A stretch of DNA of 64,000 nucleotides from positions 744,001 to 808,000 of the forward strand of contig JAJNNX010000020.1 of assembly GCA_023159155.1 (NCBI GenBank), in the 5' to 3' direction. The translations under genes were made by a program, and so were the position numbers. The notes beneath the pieces were generated by a model. The model had not been told where the DNA came from. It searched no databases and worked only from the letters and a program-made list of their open reading frames with translations. Origin of the DNA: Ustulina deusta (lineage: Eukaryota > Ascomycota > Sordariomycetes > Xylariales > Xylariaceae). Positions within the stretch are counted from its first letter, which is position 1, and every line of letters begins with the position of its first letter. This document shows, piece after piece, positions 47,401-58,914 of this stretch.

Positions 47401-47817
47401 CGTACGCACATTGTAGCTGGACTCGAACTTCTCGCCGACGAACTAGTGCACATCGGTGACGCTGCCGAGATTACCGTTACAATGACTCGCTCTCTAGGAC
47501 AGATGGACCTTGATACGGTAGGCTACCGCGGCCTGAGTATGGGTTTACACGTGCTCAAAGAGCTTATCGACTCACGCCCCTCGTTCGTCCCGACGGAGCG
47601 CGAAGTTGCTGGGCTTGCCGGCCTCGCGACTCGGTGTCTAGACTGCAAAGAGAGCGGCGTCCGCATGGATGCGGTCCAGTTATGTGTTGCGCTCCATGCA
47701 CGCCTCGGAGATGCTAAGTTTTGGGAATCTATGAAGACGGTCCGCGACGATCCGAAAAGCTTGATTACATATTACGTCGTCAAGCGCCAGCGCGAGACAA
47801 AAAGCACTCCTTGCTAG
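44403..47817 (+). CDS. stu1: CLASP-family microtubule plus-end protein Stu1
   Basis: Binds tubulin and microtubule plus ends, promoting rescue and spindle assembly. Exons 44403-44867, 44926-45044 and 45096-47817 are in phase and give 1101 residues. The N-terminal TOG domain is built of HEAT-like repeats (LSRQDPKYLLREAKQTLPLIVEKMGD; a run to FRALALQAMATMYAHV) and ends with SDLKKQLKNFK, as in CLASPs. A second TOG (CLASP_N) domain covers about residues 260-500, including WMKREESMVKLRRLI and LDLIEKCIKRGL. A basic Ser/Pro/Arg-rich, microtubule-binding linker follows (about 520-750; repeated ARPATA/RPGSAM-type units). A C-terminal helical domain closes the protein. The ATG at 44403 fits the family start. 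No damage seen. Confidence 0.9.
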
Positions 47818-49098
47818 ATGGTCATGTGCTGGTACTTATGCTGGTGGTATTTTCTCCCTGTCGTCGTATTTTGGTGGGTTCCTTTGAGGATCTCTCGTCT
47901 ATTTATCTGGACTTTATCAGCTGCTGTCAGGCGCTGCCTAGCTGCATCGACACAGTAGCTAGTTGAATCGTTGCACAAATTCCGAGCTGCAAAACTCGAT
48001 GTTCCTTGGCCATATATTCTCATGGATGGCATTATAAGAAGGGTAGCAGCCGGCGTTTGGTGGGAAGATGGACACAAAGGCGGCGTTTTCTCGCAGGTTG
48101 ATACCTCGATACCTTGTTGGGTTTCCTTGGGCGCGTAGAGGGAGAGAGAAAATGCCGGTCAGCCCCATTCTTGATTCACGTATGAACTCTTGTAATTATA
48201 AATAAGCAGCGCTTTGTCTATTGTTAGGTTCTAGTTTATTGAAAATTCTTCCAGAATACTCGTTGTGCTGGTCATAGCTACGGGACTTTGTATAAATTGA
48301 CAAGTCACAATCAACCGTTGTAGAATGCTGTATGTTTTGCTCTTTGCTAGATTTATAACACTTTAGTTTCTTGCCTGTGGATTTTACATCTAGATTCGAA
48401 GTTTAATCAATCGCCATCGAAACTTGCAGGACAAAGGTCTACCAAGGCCCAACAAGAAAACTTAATTCAAGTCAGAATCCGAGTTCTCAACCTTTCTTCC
48501 TTCAAACCGGTCAGACTATATTATACTAATGAGCAGAGACATAGATGAAATTTTGTAAAAAGATGCAAGTAACGGTTTCTATAAACAAGTTGCACAACTA
48601 CTTCTTGTTTCTGTCCTGTAACTAGGTTGTCATAGGGCGTAATAATATAGGGAATGTGTCTCCACGTGAGAATATAGTGCCAAACAAAGGGGGCTTAGTT
48701 TTGACGACTATATTGCTCGCATCTCAAGAGAGATGGAGTTGAGGACATGTTACTAGCAAGTTTTTTGCCCTTCTTAGATTGTATGGAAGTTCATTGTATG
48801 ATTAAACAACGCTGTTGAGTTGTCCTATTGTTAGCTACTACTCTGCCTTTATCCCTCTTATAACAATAGCATTGTCTGCATTACTCCCGTTGGGTTTGAC
48901 TGAATAGCACACATGTAATTCATCTATATCTATCTATATATATATATACTTCCCAAATTCTCCGAGCTTCACGAAACATTTGTGAGTTGTCAATCCATAG
49001 TTAACTAATACCGACTTAACCTAGAGAAAAAGAAAGAAGAAGAAGAAGAAGCAGAAGAGAGAAAAGAAAAAAGCCTCCAATCTACTAACCCTGTCGAG
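47818..49098. other. AT-rich spacer
   Basis: No gene seen. It holds the stu1 3' region, a TATCTATATA simple repeat near 48925-48952 and an A/G-rich tract (AGAAGAAGAAG) near 49025-49070 that probably lies in the leader of the next gene. Confidence 0.45.
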
Positions 49099-49665
49099 AT
49101 GTGTAGTGACGCCCTAGTCATTTACGCTCTCTGCACTTGCATGCGGTGCCATTTCTCGAACGTTCTCGACCCGGAACACAGCGGGTACTACCCCCATTAC
49201 GGCTCCCCCATCGTGGCCGGGGACTACAACGCCGGGTACACCTATATCCTCGTCTCGCCCGAGGACAGGTGTGAAAGCGCTGAAATTGACCACAACGGGT
49301 ACTGGGCGAGGTGTGACGACCCGCCCTACGTGCTGGCAACACGGACCATCTTCGCGGGCAGTGTGGACCGGCACTTCTGTGACGAGTGCGAGCGCGTCTG
49401 CTTCGGCCAGCGCCAAGACGTCGATTTGCAGGGCCTAGACCTGCTCGAGGTCTCGGATGACGAGGGCGACGGGGAGCCCGAGCCCGAGCCCGAGCCCGAG
49501 TCGGCGAGTAGTCTGGATCGCGGCGCTGGTGATGAGCACGAGAGGCAAAGAGAGAGGTCCGCGCTGCGTCAGCGCATATATCGCGGAGTGCTGGCTTTGC
49601 TGGGGTACCCTGAGGGAACCCGGTTGCCGTTTGACGAGAGGGTCATTGCGCACCCGGCTTTGTAG
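49099..49665 (+). CDS. Hypothetical protein with CxxC pairs and an acidic EP repeat
   Basis: Single open frame of 188 residues that I do not recognise. The N-terminal 100 residues contain paired cysteines (CTCMRC; HFCDECERVC) that might bind zinc, plus aromatic-rich sequence (YYPHYGSP). A tandem GAGCCC repeat encodes PEPEPEPE in an acidic linker. The C-terminus is helical and charged (RSALRQRIYRGVLALLGYPEG). There is no signal peptide. The GC-rich coding sequence contrasts with the AT-rich flank and supports a real gene. It is preceded by a purine-rich leader. Similar short 'CxxC' proteins are frequent lineage-specific genes in these fungi. Confidence 0.55.
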   Translation: MCSDALVIYALCTCMRCHFSNVLDPEHSGYYPHYGSPIVAGDYNAGYTYILVSPEDRCESAEIDHNGYWARCDDPPYVLATRTIFAGSVDRHFCDECERVCFGQRQDVDLQGLDLLEVSDDEGDGEPEPEPEPESASSLDRGAGDEHERQRERSALRQRIYRGVLALLGYPEGTRLPFDERVIAHPAL

Positions 49666-50369
49666 AGAGGGCGGTTGCGTAAGGTTAGGTGGTATTTTTT
49701 TACACTGCTGAGAATTAGTTTGAAATATTGTAGTTATCTTTGATGTGTTACATTCGGAGTCGTACGGAATTGACTTTGCTCCCCCCCTCATTTCTTCTTC
49801 TTACTTACCATATAGGACCAGAACCATTTTGTTTTGCTTGGTGCGACCAAGGGGTCGAAGCATCATAAAAAGTATGTATGACCATGCAGGTGCCCAAGGC
49901 TGTACGATTTGGTCGTGGATTCGCATTCGCCCTCGTCATGGTTCTTTTTCAGACGGCCGGGGGTCAAGGGAGTGAGTGAGTGACATGACATTGTTAGAAA
50001 TAGCGATGCTGTTGACCTATAGCCGTCTTTGTGCCACGGCGGGGCGGATCTACAAGAATTGAAGTCTCAGATACCTGGTCAATCTAGATGGGAATTGCCG
50101 CTTATGGGCAAAAAAAGTTCCAGATAGGGTTCAACATTTCCCCGAGGGTTTCGGCAGCGCCATGTGGGAAGCGCGCCAGAGCCAGAAATAAAAGACTCGG
50201 GAATCCATCCGTCCGTCCGTCAGTGCTGGCCGCGGCGCAAAGTAGTCTAGAAGAAACTCTCCCCGACTTTGAAGAAAAAGACTTCACGAGTGGTTAACAA
50301 GTAGCTCGAGGGTCTGGACAAATTGTGGGGGCTCCATCTTCTCCTATTAGCTAGGCGTCATCAATCATC
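49666..50369. other. Spacer before the acetyltransferase gene
   Basis: No gene recognised; frames on both strands at 50088-50297 overlap and have no family features. Confidence 0.4.
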
Positions 50370-51057
50370 ATGTCGACGCCTACAGTAAGGTTATTATCGC
50401 CGAGGAACGATGCGCACCTCGTGCCCTACCTAGCTGCGATTCACGCAGCCTGCATCCATCACGATGCGATGGTCGCGACGTTCCTGCCACCGCTCGACAA
50501 CGACAAGCTCCTCGCGCATTGGAGAGCGGTGATGGCAGAGGCCAGCGCAGGCGCGCGGCTCGTCGTCATCCGGCTCGATGAATCGGAGCCAGGACTTGCG
50601 GCGAAGGGCGGAGAGCTCAAGGGCGTCGCGATGCTGAGCATGCCGCAGACCGAGACGTGCGCGCACCGTGGACATCTCGAGATGCTGATGGTGAGTCCGG
50701 CGTTTCGGCGCCGAGGGGCTGCCGGGGCCATGATGCGATTCATCGAGGGCGAGGCGGTGAACAGAGGGAGGACGCTCATAGTAAGATAATAGCAAGATCC
50801 TCCTCACTCCTTTTTCCTTTAGTCCCCGATCCGTGGGCTGCTGACTTTCAAGACAACAGTTGTCGAGTGTGGAGGCCGGGAGCTTGGCCGAGAAGACATA
50901 CCCGAAACTTGGATACTCGGAGTGTGGCAGGGTTCCGGGCTGTTCTGTCAGTCCTTCGGGAAGCAGGGTAGACGACGTCGTCTTCTACAAACAACTCTCG
51001 CGCGACGATGGTGAGAACAAACCTGCCAGTCTCGCGACGGTACACTCGGTCAATTGA
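50370..51057 (+). CDS. GNAT-family N-acetyltransferase
   Basis: Transfers acetyl from acetyl-CoA to an unknown amine. Exons 50370-50780 and 50860-51057 (79-base intron, phase 0) give 202 residues. The acetyl-CoA-binding motif A is HLEMLMVSPAFRRRGAAGAM (R-x-x-G-x-A at the pyrophosphate loop). Exon 2 supplies the closing strands, with AEKTYPKLGY and VDDVVFYKQL as in many fungal GNATs. Without exon 2 the fold would be incomplete. No targeting signal. The last 15 or so residues after YKQL may be an artefact if a further intron exists. Confidence 0.82.
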
Positions 51058-51757
51058 TTGACGCGCGGCTTGTATGTCGATGGAGGGAATGAGAATAGGA
51101 TACCTACCATATGAAAAGGCGTGCGAACATTCACTCAATCTTCTCCCATCTTGAAGCAGTCTAGGCGGTTTGTTGAGTCGGGATAGTGTAGATAGAGCCG
51201 CGTTACATCCGCCCTAGCTTCAGCTCTGCTTGGCAGACGAACAATTACTACATAGTAGACTAGATAGCATGGGCCATTTTGCACGTGGCAATTGACACCA
51301 ACCAATGACCAATGAGTCGTCTCGATATCCACCATCATCTTCGCCTCTCCACGGGTAACTCCGAATTCGAGATGGTACCTACCACAACAACAGTTGCCCC
51401 GGCATTCAGCTCCGGAGTAGAGAGCGTCGCAGATGAGGCGTCGAGGTGTTGGCCTCTCAGAGGCCTTATCTCGACCAGGTGGGCGCCGCGAGATCCACCC
51501 TTCGATGCGACCGGGCTTCCTATCTCGTCATGGACCCTGCGAGCTCCCTATTCGAGCAAGCTTCGCCTATCCTATCCCGGCTGCTCGGGTCTAGATCAAA
51601 GATGGGAAAGATCGTGGGGAGGAAATAAATAAGAAACGTCGCTGCGTCGGCCATCTGCTTGCTTGCTCGTAGACTGTCGTTGTTGTTGCTGTTGTTGTCG
51701 TCGTCGTCGTCTCCTGTCCGTGATCCTCAATTGTGTTAGTTGTTGTTGGCCGTCAAG
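51058..51757. promoter_or_regulatory. Upstream region of the RNase T2 gene
   Basis: No gene recognised. A GTT/GTC trinucleotide repeat at about 51678-51712 lies in the probable 5' leader, just before the RNase start at 51758. Confidence 0.45.
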
Positions 51758-53208
51758 ATGTCGGCAGCGCGACGAGTCCTTGCTCTCGCCGTCTTCTCCC
51801 AGGGCGTCCTCGGTGGTCTGTATCCTGGATTGAGCACCGCCAACCACACATGCAACCTCGGTAGGCGCGCAGACTCCCCTTGCGACTTGAATTGATGCGA
51901 TCTAGAAGGCTAATACTCCAATAACAGTCGAGCCTGTGCTCTCATGCTCCGACGGAGCCCAGCCCGGTCTTGTTGACACGTGCTGTGCCGAGACGTTCGG
52001 GGGTCTCGTCGTAAGAATGCCTAGTCGTCACGAATGATTCACTGGCGCAATTAATTACGTAGACCTTGAGGCGCGCTGACGACTACTTGCAGTTGCAAAC
52101 CCAATTCTGGAACACTTATACTGGGCTTGAGAAGAAGGGCCAGCTGCTCCCCAAGGATTCCTGGACAATCCACGGCCTGTGGCCCGGTAAGTTGGACCAC
52201 ACGAACGATTTAATCCACGGATCAATTGGCTAATGTGTGCTGGGACGGACAGACTTCTGCAATGGTATGCGAACTGGAATACGTATGGCGCGGTTTCGAG
52301 GATTGGTCTAACATGCTTTGAAAAGGATCGTACACGCAGTACTGCGACTTGAAGTAAGGATCATTACCTTTTTTTTTTAATGGAGGAAAAAATACAAGTT
52401 TTGCGCGACACAGCGGCTAACTTGTCCTTCGCTTAGACGTCAATACGACCCGTTCCCGGACCCAAACACCACGACCGGCACGCCGCAGGGCACGCCCGTG
52501 AAGCCGTGGAAGGGGGACCCGATCTCCGACTTCATCAAGCGCTTCCGCAAGTTCGACTTGCTGGACTACATGAACAAGTACGATGCGACCCAATCCCAAT
52601 CAAGCCCGATCCCTTCCCCTCCCCCGACTCCCTCTTCTGCGCTCTCCCCTAATTTCACAACCGCACCGATAATACAAGCGCCTTTCTAACCGCGCCGAAC
52701 CCAAAGGCACTGGACAGGTCTGAACCAAGAAAGCTGGATCCTCTGGGCGCACGAGTTCAGCAAGCACGCGACGTGCTTCAGCACGTTCGACACGGAGTGC
52801 TACGGGCCGGCGTACGTGCGGCACGAGGAGGTGACGGACTTCTTCGCCACCGTGGTGGCCTACTACCAGCAGGTGCCGACGTGGCGGTGGCTCGCCGAGG
52901 GCGGCATCACCCCCTCCAACACGACGGCGTACTCCGTCTCCGCCATCCAGGACGCCCTGCAGACCAAGTTCGGCAAGATCCCGCACATCGGCTGCGCCGG
53001 CCCCCGATACAACCAGACCGAGGCCGGCAAGGGCTCCTCCGACAACGGCTTCACCGTGCTCAGCGAGATGTGGTATTATTACCATGTCAATGGCCGTGTG
53101 CAGCTCGTCCAGGGCGTCCCGGTCGATACCACTTTTGGCACCAACTGTGCGAAGACGCCCGGCGCCGTTTGGTATTACGAGCGGACTCCCCGTTCTGTCG
53201 CGTATTGA
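51758..53208 (+). CDS. Secreted ribonuclease T2
   Basis: Extracellular or vacuolar endoribonuclease that cleaves RNA through 2',3'-cyclic phosphates. Seven exons (51758-51860, 51928-52010, 52093-52186, 52253-52264, 52326-52353, 52437-52577, 52707-53208) splice in phase to 320 residues. Exon 4 is only 12 bases, and it and its neighbours encode WPDFCNGSYTQYC. A signal peptide (ARRVLALAVFSQGVLG) opens the protein. Both catalytic segments are intact: CAS-I WTIHGLWPD and CAS-II ESWILWAHEFSKHATC, with the two catalytic histidines. Cysteines and N-glycosylation sites (NHT, NTT) fit a secreted enzyme. A proline-rich C-terminal extension is absent. The last intron (129 bases) is unusually C-rich. Reads away from Sec62. 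Confidence 0.9.
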
Positions 53209-53467
53209 ACATGAGCTAGAAGCATTCGTGGCCATCGTCAACGCTGTATAGAGGATTAGGTTCTCGACCCGATGGGTTTGGAATGCCTAATGATAAAATC
53301 AATGTAGTCACGACCAAGTAGAGAGAATTTATCTGTACAATCCCTAGTTTAAAAAAAAAAAAAAATGGTGGGGCTATTATGCATCTTCATTCGCCAGTTT
53401 TCATTAGTTTACAACCCGATACTCTAACGAGACAAGTCCTCCAACGCCGAGTCACTAGATGCAGTCT

Positions 53468-54844
53468 TCATGCCTGCTCGTCGTCGCCGAGTTCTTCGAC
53501 CCGCGGTGCCACGTAACCACTCCTCTGTTGCGGAGCAGTCTGTACCTGGGTTTCCGTTGCCGTTGTCATGGCAGTAGCGGGAGCAGCTTCGCCTATTGAG
53601 CCTGCGAAATGAGCAGCCGACTCAGAATTCATCGTGGTGTTCTTCTTCTTCTTCTTGGGCTTGGCAGTCTGCGCGAGTGTTAGTCTTTTCGTACTCTTTT
53701 CATATATCCTCAGGGGATACCAACCTCGTGCCAGGCCCAGACGGGTCGGAAGCTGTCCATGAAGGAAACATCTTCCCAAAGGTTGGGATATAGCCATAAT
53801 CCAGGGGAGACAACGAAGTAGGTGACGCAGAACAAGATAACGCGGAAGATGGCCATCACGAAGAAGAGACCGAGCAGTCCCAAGAAACCCCAGCTAAGAT
53901 AGTAGACACCCTGTCGTAGCACTAGCGGCCACAGGGGGTACAGGACGACGGTAAATATCAACACCAGCGCGAGAGCGGCGTAGACCTTGCGCATGACCTG
54001 GCTACCTTCGTACAGCCATATGTAGTACATATCGTCGCCGGCCTCCTGCTGAGGCTCTATCCGGACAGTCCAGAGACCTTTTTGGCGCTTCGCCTTCTTG
54101 CTGGGCGGATCTTGGGGGTCGACCTTGGTGACTCGTAGCGCTAGCATAGACATGGGGAGGAGTTTGAAGGTGTTTTCGAGAGATGCGCGGTCTTTGATCT
54201 CGGGCAGCGCAGGGTTCTTCACCCGGAATTTTGCGTAGGCGGGGGATTCGAGGGCGCGAAGAGCTCGCTTGACTGTTTACGGCGCGTTAGACAAAGAAGG
54301 GTCAAAGTTGGTTGGCATGACAAGGTCGAGACACACCTCTGAACATGTCCTTTCGGTCTCCATTCATGATGCAGGTGCGCGGCTTGAGCGGTTGGCTGCG
54401 CAAGAAGTTGGCGAGAGCGATGGCGACGGGATTGGGCGGTCCGGGCATGATGGGTTGAGGCTGTCCGGGAGGGGGCATGCCAGGCCGCATTCCCGGCGGT
54501 GGCGGCCCCGGCTGTCCCTGAGGGCCTCCCTGCGGGCCGCCCGGGGGTCCTCCTTGAGCGGCTTGTCTCTGCTGCTGCTGCATCTGCTGCTGCATCTGGG
54601 CCATGCGTTGGGCCTTGATGTGTTCGACGAACTGGGGGACGGTCATGCCGTGTTTCTGGGCTTCGGCGGCGAGTTGAGCCTGCATTGCTTGGATCTGTTG
54701 AGGCGTGGGCATCGGCATTCCATTGGGACCCATGGGCATTCCGCCGGGACCTATGGGCATTCCTCCAGGACCACCAGGACCACCAGGACCGCCAGGACCG
54801 CCAGGACCGCCAGGACCGCCGGGACCAGCGTTTGGATTTTGCAT
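53468..54844 (-). CDS. sec62: Translocation protein Sec62
   Basis: ER-membrane subunit of the Sec62/Sec63 complex for post-translational import. Exons 54844-54337, 54272-53725 and 53668-53468 give 418 residues. The first 80-90 residues are low complexity: a GGP repeat, then MPxGP units and a Gln/Met-rich run. The conserved cytosolic domain follows (QFVEHIKAQRM; FLRSQPLKPRTCIMNG; FRVKRALRALESPAY), then two membrane segments (VYAALALVLIFTVVLYPLW; YYLSWGFLGLLGLFFVMAIF) and the lumenal-side WLYPNLWEDVSFMDSFRP. The tail has a lysine cluster (KPKKKKK). The start was placed at MQNPN because the upstream in-frame extension looks like leader. An open frame also continues upstream to 55039, so a longer N-terminus cannot be excluded. 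Confidence 0.9.
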
Positions 54845-56913
54845 GGCTTGTTTGTAGAGTACTTGAGACCGAGCGCTTTTCGGGTAAATAGATACGAGAC
54901 AAGACACAATAACTCCAGATGGAGATGGGTGAGAGAAGTCAACGCGAAACTGCGCCCAATAGTTCTGGGTTGGATTCCAACAATCACGCTGACGAAATCG
55001 AGTTAACAACCTGTCATCAATAATTCCCAGCCTTGGCAAACCCCAAGAATCCTAGATGGACCCGCTTATTGTGACTGTGGCGCATAGCTGTCTATCCGGG
55101 GTTGAGCCGGCCACACTACCTAAGTAAGTACCTTAGGTAGGTACCAAGCTAAGGGAGGGGTGATAGGTATCTCAATTTTTCGGTAGAAATGCATACCTGC
55201 CTTTGGTAGGAAATACCTACCTAGGTACCTACTGCCGGAAGTATTGCATGATAATTGCCTGTGCAAGCCATAACCATACCTAAGTCAACCCATATAATAA
55301 GCCCAACGATAGGTACCACCCTATAGTTCCATGTGCACGAGCCACATGCTCTTATGCCATGCGACCGGTATATAGTAGGTTTAGGTAACTACTAGGTAGG
55401 TAGGCAAGCTACCTATTTTAGCCACAACAAGCCAGAAGTACGGGAACACGGGAGTACCTGCAGGCCTACCTCGAACAGGCCACGGGTCGTTGACAGTTAG
55501 TAGGTACCTAGGTACAGGTAACATTAGCATGAAATATATACCGAGCACCAGATAAACGCCCGAGTTGCTGCCACCTTCCAGGACCAGGCAATCTTTCTCC
55601 ATTTTACTGACCCCATTATCTACCTATTTAATTTCGAGACGAAACGCCTGCCGAATCCCCGGGCCATCGGTTTCGGCGACCTGGTCATGGTGTTTCCCCC
55701 CCCCAATTTCCAATTTCCTGGAGGCTGTCGACAACCGATAGTCTCGTCTCAGTTGCCGCCCATGCCTTACTACGTTCGCTGTTTAATCTAGCAGTATTGC
55801 CTGAAATCTTACAACACACTTGTTGATGACATAACATGACAATAATAGTAATCACACAAATCAAGGCACAGTCTAAACAATGACAGCGCATACCTGCTGT
55901 ACGCAGAGTATACACTGCCTTCCACCTACCTACAATAATACCTACCTACACATTCATGCACGCACGCATACCCGCTGGATCCTAGTTGCTGTTGTTTTGC
56001 TTTGACGCGAGATCCCACTTATTATTAGACACTGCAGGCGACACGAATGGGAACAAACAACCTCTCCAGCACAGCTTCGAGGCCCAACGCGCTGCATGAT
56101 CCAGCGTCACAGATAAACACGGCAGTTATTCGTCCGACATGGGTGATGGATGAACTTGGTCACTCGACGCTGCAGTGGGTAAGCCAAATCGTCACCAACG
56201 TCTCTGCGTTGACGAGCCCGGTGGGTGTCTGCACCACACTCGACACTCCTCTCTATGTAGGTCCTGTTTTCCAGGCACGCATCTCGTCCACTCGACACGG
56301 CGGCTTCGGGGATGACGAGAGACATGCTCCTACGCGGTTCATGACGGGTAGGCCCCAGATGCGACGCGCGACGGCCAATCTCTGCGACCCACGAGACACA
56401 CCCTTCCGTTGCGTTGTGGCGAGATGACCACAGAAAACACTGCAAACGGGCCAAGGTGGGCGACTCAGCCCTCCTAGAGGAAACACAACCAAGGCATTCT
56501 AAGACATTGGACTGGCCAAGAGCGCATCCGTCGTCTTACAAGTGGTGGGGTCCTGCACTCTGTGGTGTGCCGCCAGCCATCGCCTCTTTCGTAGCACCCC
56601 GGTTCGTAAGCGCCGGCTGACCCACGCCTCGAGCTGCGCAGCCTATCACGGCTTCGCGCCGATGCATCCAAACCGTTAACGCTCCTCATCCCAATGGTGA
56701 GGCCCAAGGAAGGCCATTTGCCCGCTCAGCTGCGTCGAGCCTAATAGAAGAAGATGTGCGCTACCAAACGTAACTTGTGAGGACTTTCTGTAAATCTGCT
56801 TTAATCCCCCGGAATCGCCATGGTCTTCCCGCTCGTTCGTAATCTCTCCTTCCATCTCTAACCAACCGCTGGCCGTCCTTTCTTTCCCCTTGGCTCGACA
56901 TGCAGCTACCATC
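54845..56913. other. Long divergent spacer, Sec62 / CRIB protein
   Basis: Over 2 kb with no convincing gene. CCTAGGTA-type palindromes recur (near 55128-55145, 55191-55240, 55391-55405 and 55501-55515). A C-run lies near 55697-55704. The frames at 56047-56620 on both strands overlap and have no family features. Confidence 0.4.
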
Positions 56914-58347
56914 ATGAAAGCACTCTGTGGGATATTTAGTTTCTGGTCCCATTGCATTTCTCAGTGTTGCGAGGCCGTGGCTTCTCCCCTCGACGAGAAG
57001 TCTCGTAGCCAGGATAGTTTTAATACTTCGTTCTCTATTGTTTACGACGAACCCTCATTCATGCCGCAGCCTAGTCTGGCGCCATTAGGAAATACTTCAG
57101 AAGTATTCAGTGAGGGGCGGGTCCCGAGGAAGAGGCGAGCATCTGGATGGAGCGGTTTCTCTGTGGGAAAACGATTGTTGCCATCTAATACCTCGTTACC
57201 GCGCAGGCCGCAAATATCGGGACCATCCAACTTTCGCCATGTCTATTCAGAATCATTTCAGTTCCCGGCCGGTTCATCATCGCAATCCAAACTTCGGCCA
57301 ACATCTTTCCGTCCACTTGAACTCAACCTCAACTCGTCTGACACGCAACTCTCGCCCATCCTTCCCCATCTCAATTATCCCAGCCCGCCTGTCACGCCAC
57401 CACCGCGGGCTCATACTCTCTCAAGTCCCAGCGACTCAGATAGCCCCGCGATGTCACACCAGCGAAGCCACTCGTCAATGTCGTTTAGTATACCCCGTCG
57501 GCCGGTGAACGGAGGGTCTGTGTTCGAGTCACCTCGTTCACATACGAGCACGCCGCAGCGACTTCAACCTGTGAGAACAAGAGGCTACGCATCTCCATCG
57601 CCGCCGTCGCCGATTGTAGAAGACTTGGTCGAAAGAGTTGCCAACGCCATGCTGGAGCGAGACAGGCTACAAGAGCAAATCGACGACATTGTTGAGAAGC
57701 AGAGTATCTTTTCCAGTAGCAGGCCTTCTACTGCTCATGGACAGCCAGGTTTGTGGCCTGGCTATGACGAAAAGTCACTTCAGCAGAATGACCTAACTGT
57801 TATGGCAGAAATGGAGCCCATGCCGGAGATACCAGCCATGCCTCCTAATGCTCCATCGTTTAGCGAGCGACTCAGCTCAGACCACGTACAAAGCACATCA
57901 ACCAAGCCGTCAACTCGCACACGATACCAGGCTAACTCGTCACGGAAGATGGAAGGACGAGTTCCGCCACCCCCGTTACCACTTCGATTACGCCCTCCTT
58001 TGCGTAAGAAGAAATCATTTTCCAGAGTCTCAAGTTGGTTGTTCCCCGCCGGCGCGGAGCACAAGAAAGAAATCAGCCTTGATTCTCTTACGAATGTCCC
58101 TAGGCCCGTAGGAGGCGGTGGGGGCTTCTACCAAGTTGCACGTCCAGGACCAACCCGTCGTTCCAGCTTTGACAGCGCGAGCACCGTTTCCGACTGGACT
58201 GTTGAAGAGCAAACTATACCCACAAGCCTATCACCAAGCAGCGTTACAACCCCAAGGACTATGGCTGGTCCGTCGATGGGGTCACCATTTGGCTTGCGAG
58301 AGCCCATACAATTTCGGCAACGCAAAAGCGTGGGTGTTGCCTTTTAA
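56914..58347 (+). CDS. CRIB-motif protein with cysteine-rich N-terminus
   Basis: Single-exon gene of 477 residues starting at the first real ATG. The N-terminus MKALCGIFSFWSHCISQCCE has four cysteines among hydrophobic residues, suggesting S-acylation and membrane attachment (inference). At about residues 101-115 ISGPSNFRHVYSESF matches the Cdc42/Rac-interactive (CRIB) consensus IS-x-P-x(2-4)-F-x-H, lacking the final HVG. The rest is Ser/Pro-rich with SH3-like proline runs (PPPLPLRLRPPLRKKK) and a short coiled coil (VERVANAMLERDRLQEQIDDIVEKQ). No kinase or GAP domain is present, so it is probably a scaffold or effector of Rho-type GTPases at the cell periphery. Some fungi have similar small CRIB proteins. 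Confidence 0.75.
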   Translation: MKALCGIFSFWSHCISQCCEAVASPLDEKSRSQDSFNTSFSIVYDEPSFMPQPSLAPLGNTSEVFSEGRVPRKRRASGWSGFSVGKRLLPSNTSLPRRPQISGPSNFRHVYSESFQFPAGSSSQSKLRPTSFRPLELNLNSSDTQLSPILPHLNYPSPPVTPPPRAHTLSSPSDSDSPAMSHQRSHSSMSFSIPRRPVNGGSVFESPRSHTSTPQRLQPVRTRGYASPSPPSPIVEDLVERVANAMLERDRLQEQIDDIVEKQSIFSSSRPSTAHGQPGLWPGYDEKSLQQNDLTVMAEMEPMPEIPAMPPNAPSFSERLSSDHVQSTSTKPSTRTRYQANSSRKMEGRVPPPPLPLRLRPPLRKKKSFSRVSSWLFPAGAEHKKEISLDSLTNVPRPVGGGGGFYQVARPGPTRRSSFDSASTVSDWTVEEQTIPTSLSPSSVTTPRTMAGPSMGSPFGLREPIQFRQRKSVGVAF

Positions 58348-58914
58348 TCCGAATCTGTAGCATAGAATTTCATTATCGTTTGGTACGGGATGCCAATGTA
58401 TTTAATCTTCCCACTCGCCAAACAGCGACCAGCAATGATTGGAGTTGAAAGATACTAGGCTCTGGCATGAAGTCTAGATAGAGGGATGGTTTTATTGTTT
58501 TCCTGATACCATGGTCCAGGTTTTGACGACGAGCTCGTCCGCTTAGGCAGGCTGGGCCCAAAAGATGGAGGAGATAATCGGAATGGCGAAACGAATTTAA
58601 CGTTTAATAAAAATCATTTATAGTCCTCAACTACCGTCTTCATTTGATGTATTACTGATGTACAAATACCTACTAACTAATGGCCTACGCATAAAGTAGG
58701 TACTTATGTCCAACATTGTGAACAGGATGAGCTACTCCTATGGGCATAAAGACAAGGGGCGTTGACGGACCGATGCCGGCCGGCAAGATAACTGAGTCCC
58801 AAGTCAGACGACGCGGTGGCACGCCCTCATTTCCCCGTCACGCCACGACTTGTGTCAGGTTCGTCACCATCACATTGTGCAGAAAATGGAGGAAATTCCC
58901 TCGTTCTTAACTCT
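58348..58914. other. Spacer between the CRIB gene and the phytase gene
   Basis: No gene recognised; it contains the CRIB gene 3' end, A/T-rich sequence near 58600-58690 and the phytase promoter. Confidence 0.45.

Noticed and set aside
54219..55006. Long Arg/Ser- and His/Gly-rich frames over the Sec62 N-terminus
   Set aside because: Shadow translations of the repetitive Gly-Pro coding sequence in other frames.
56047..56707. Frames between Sec62 and the CRIB gene
   Set aside because: Overlapping on both strands with no family resemblance.
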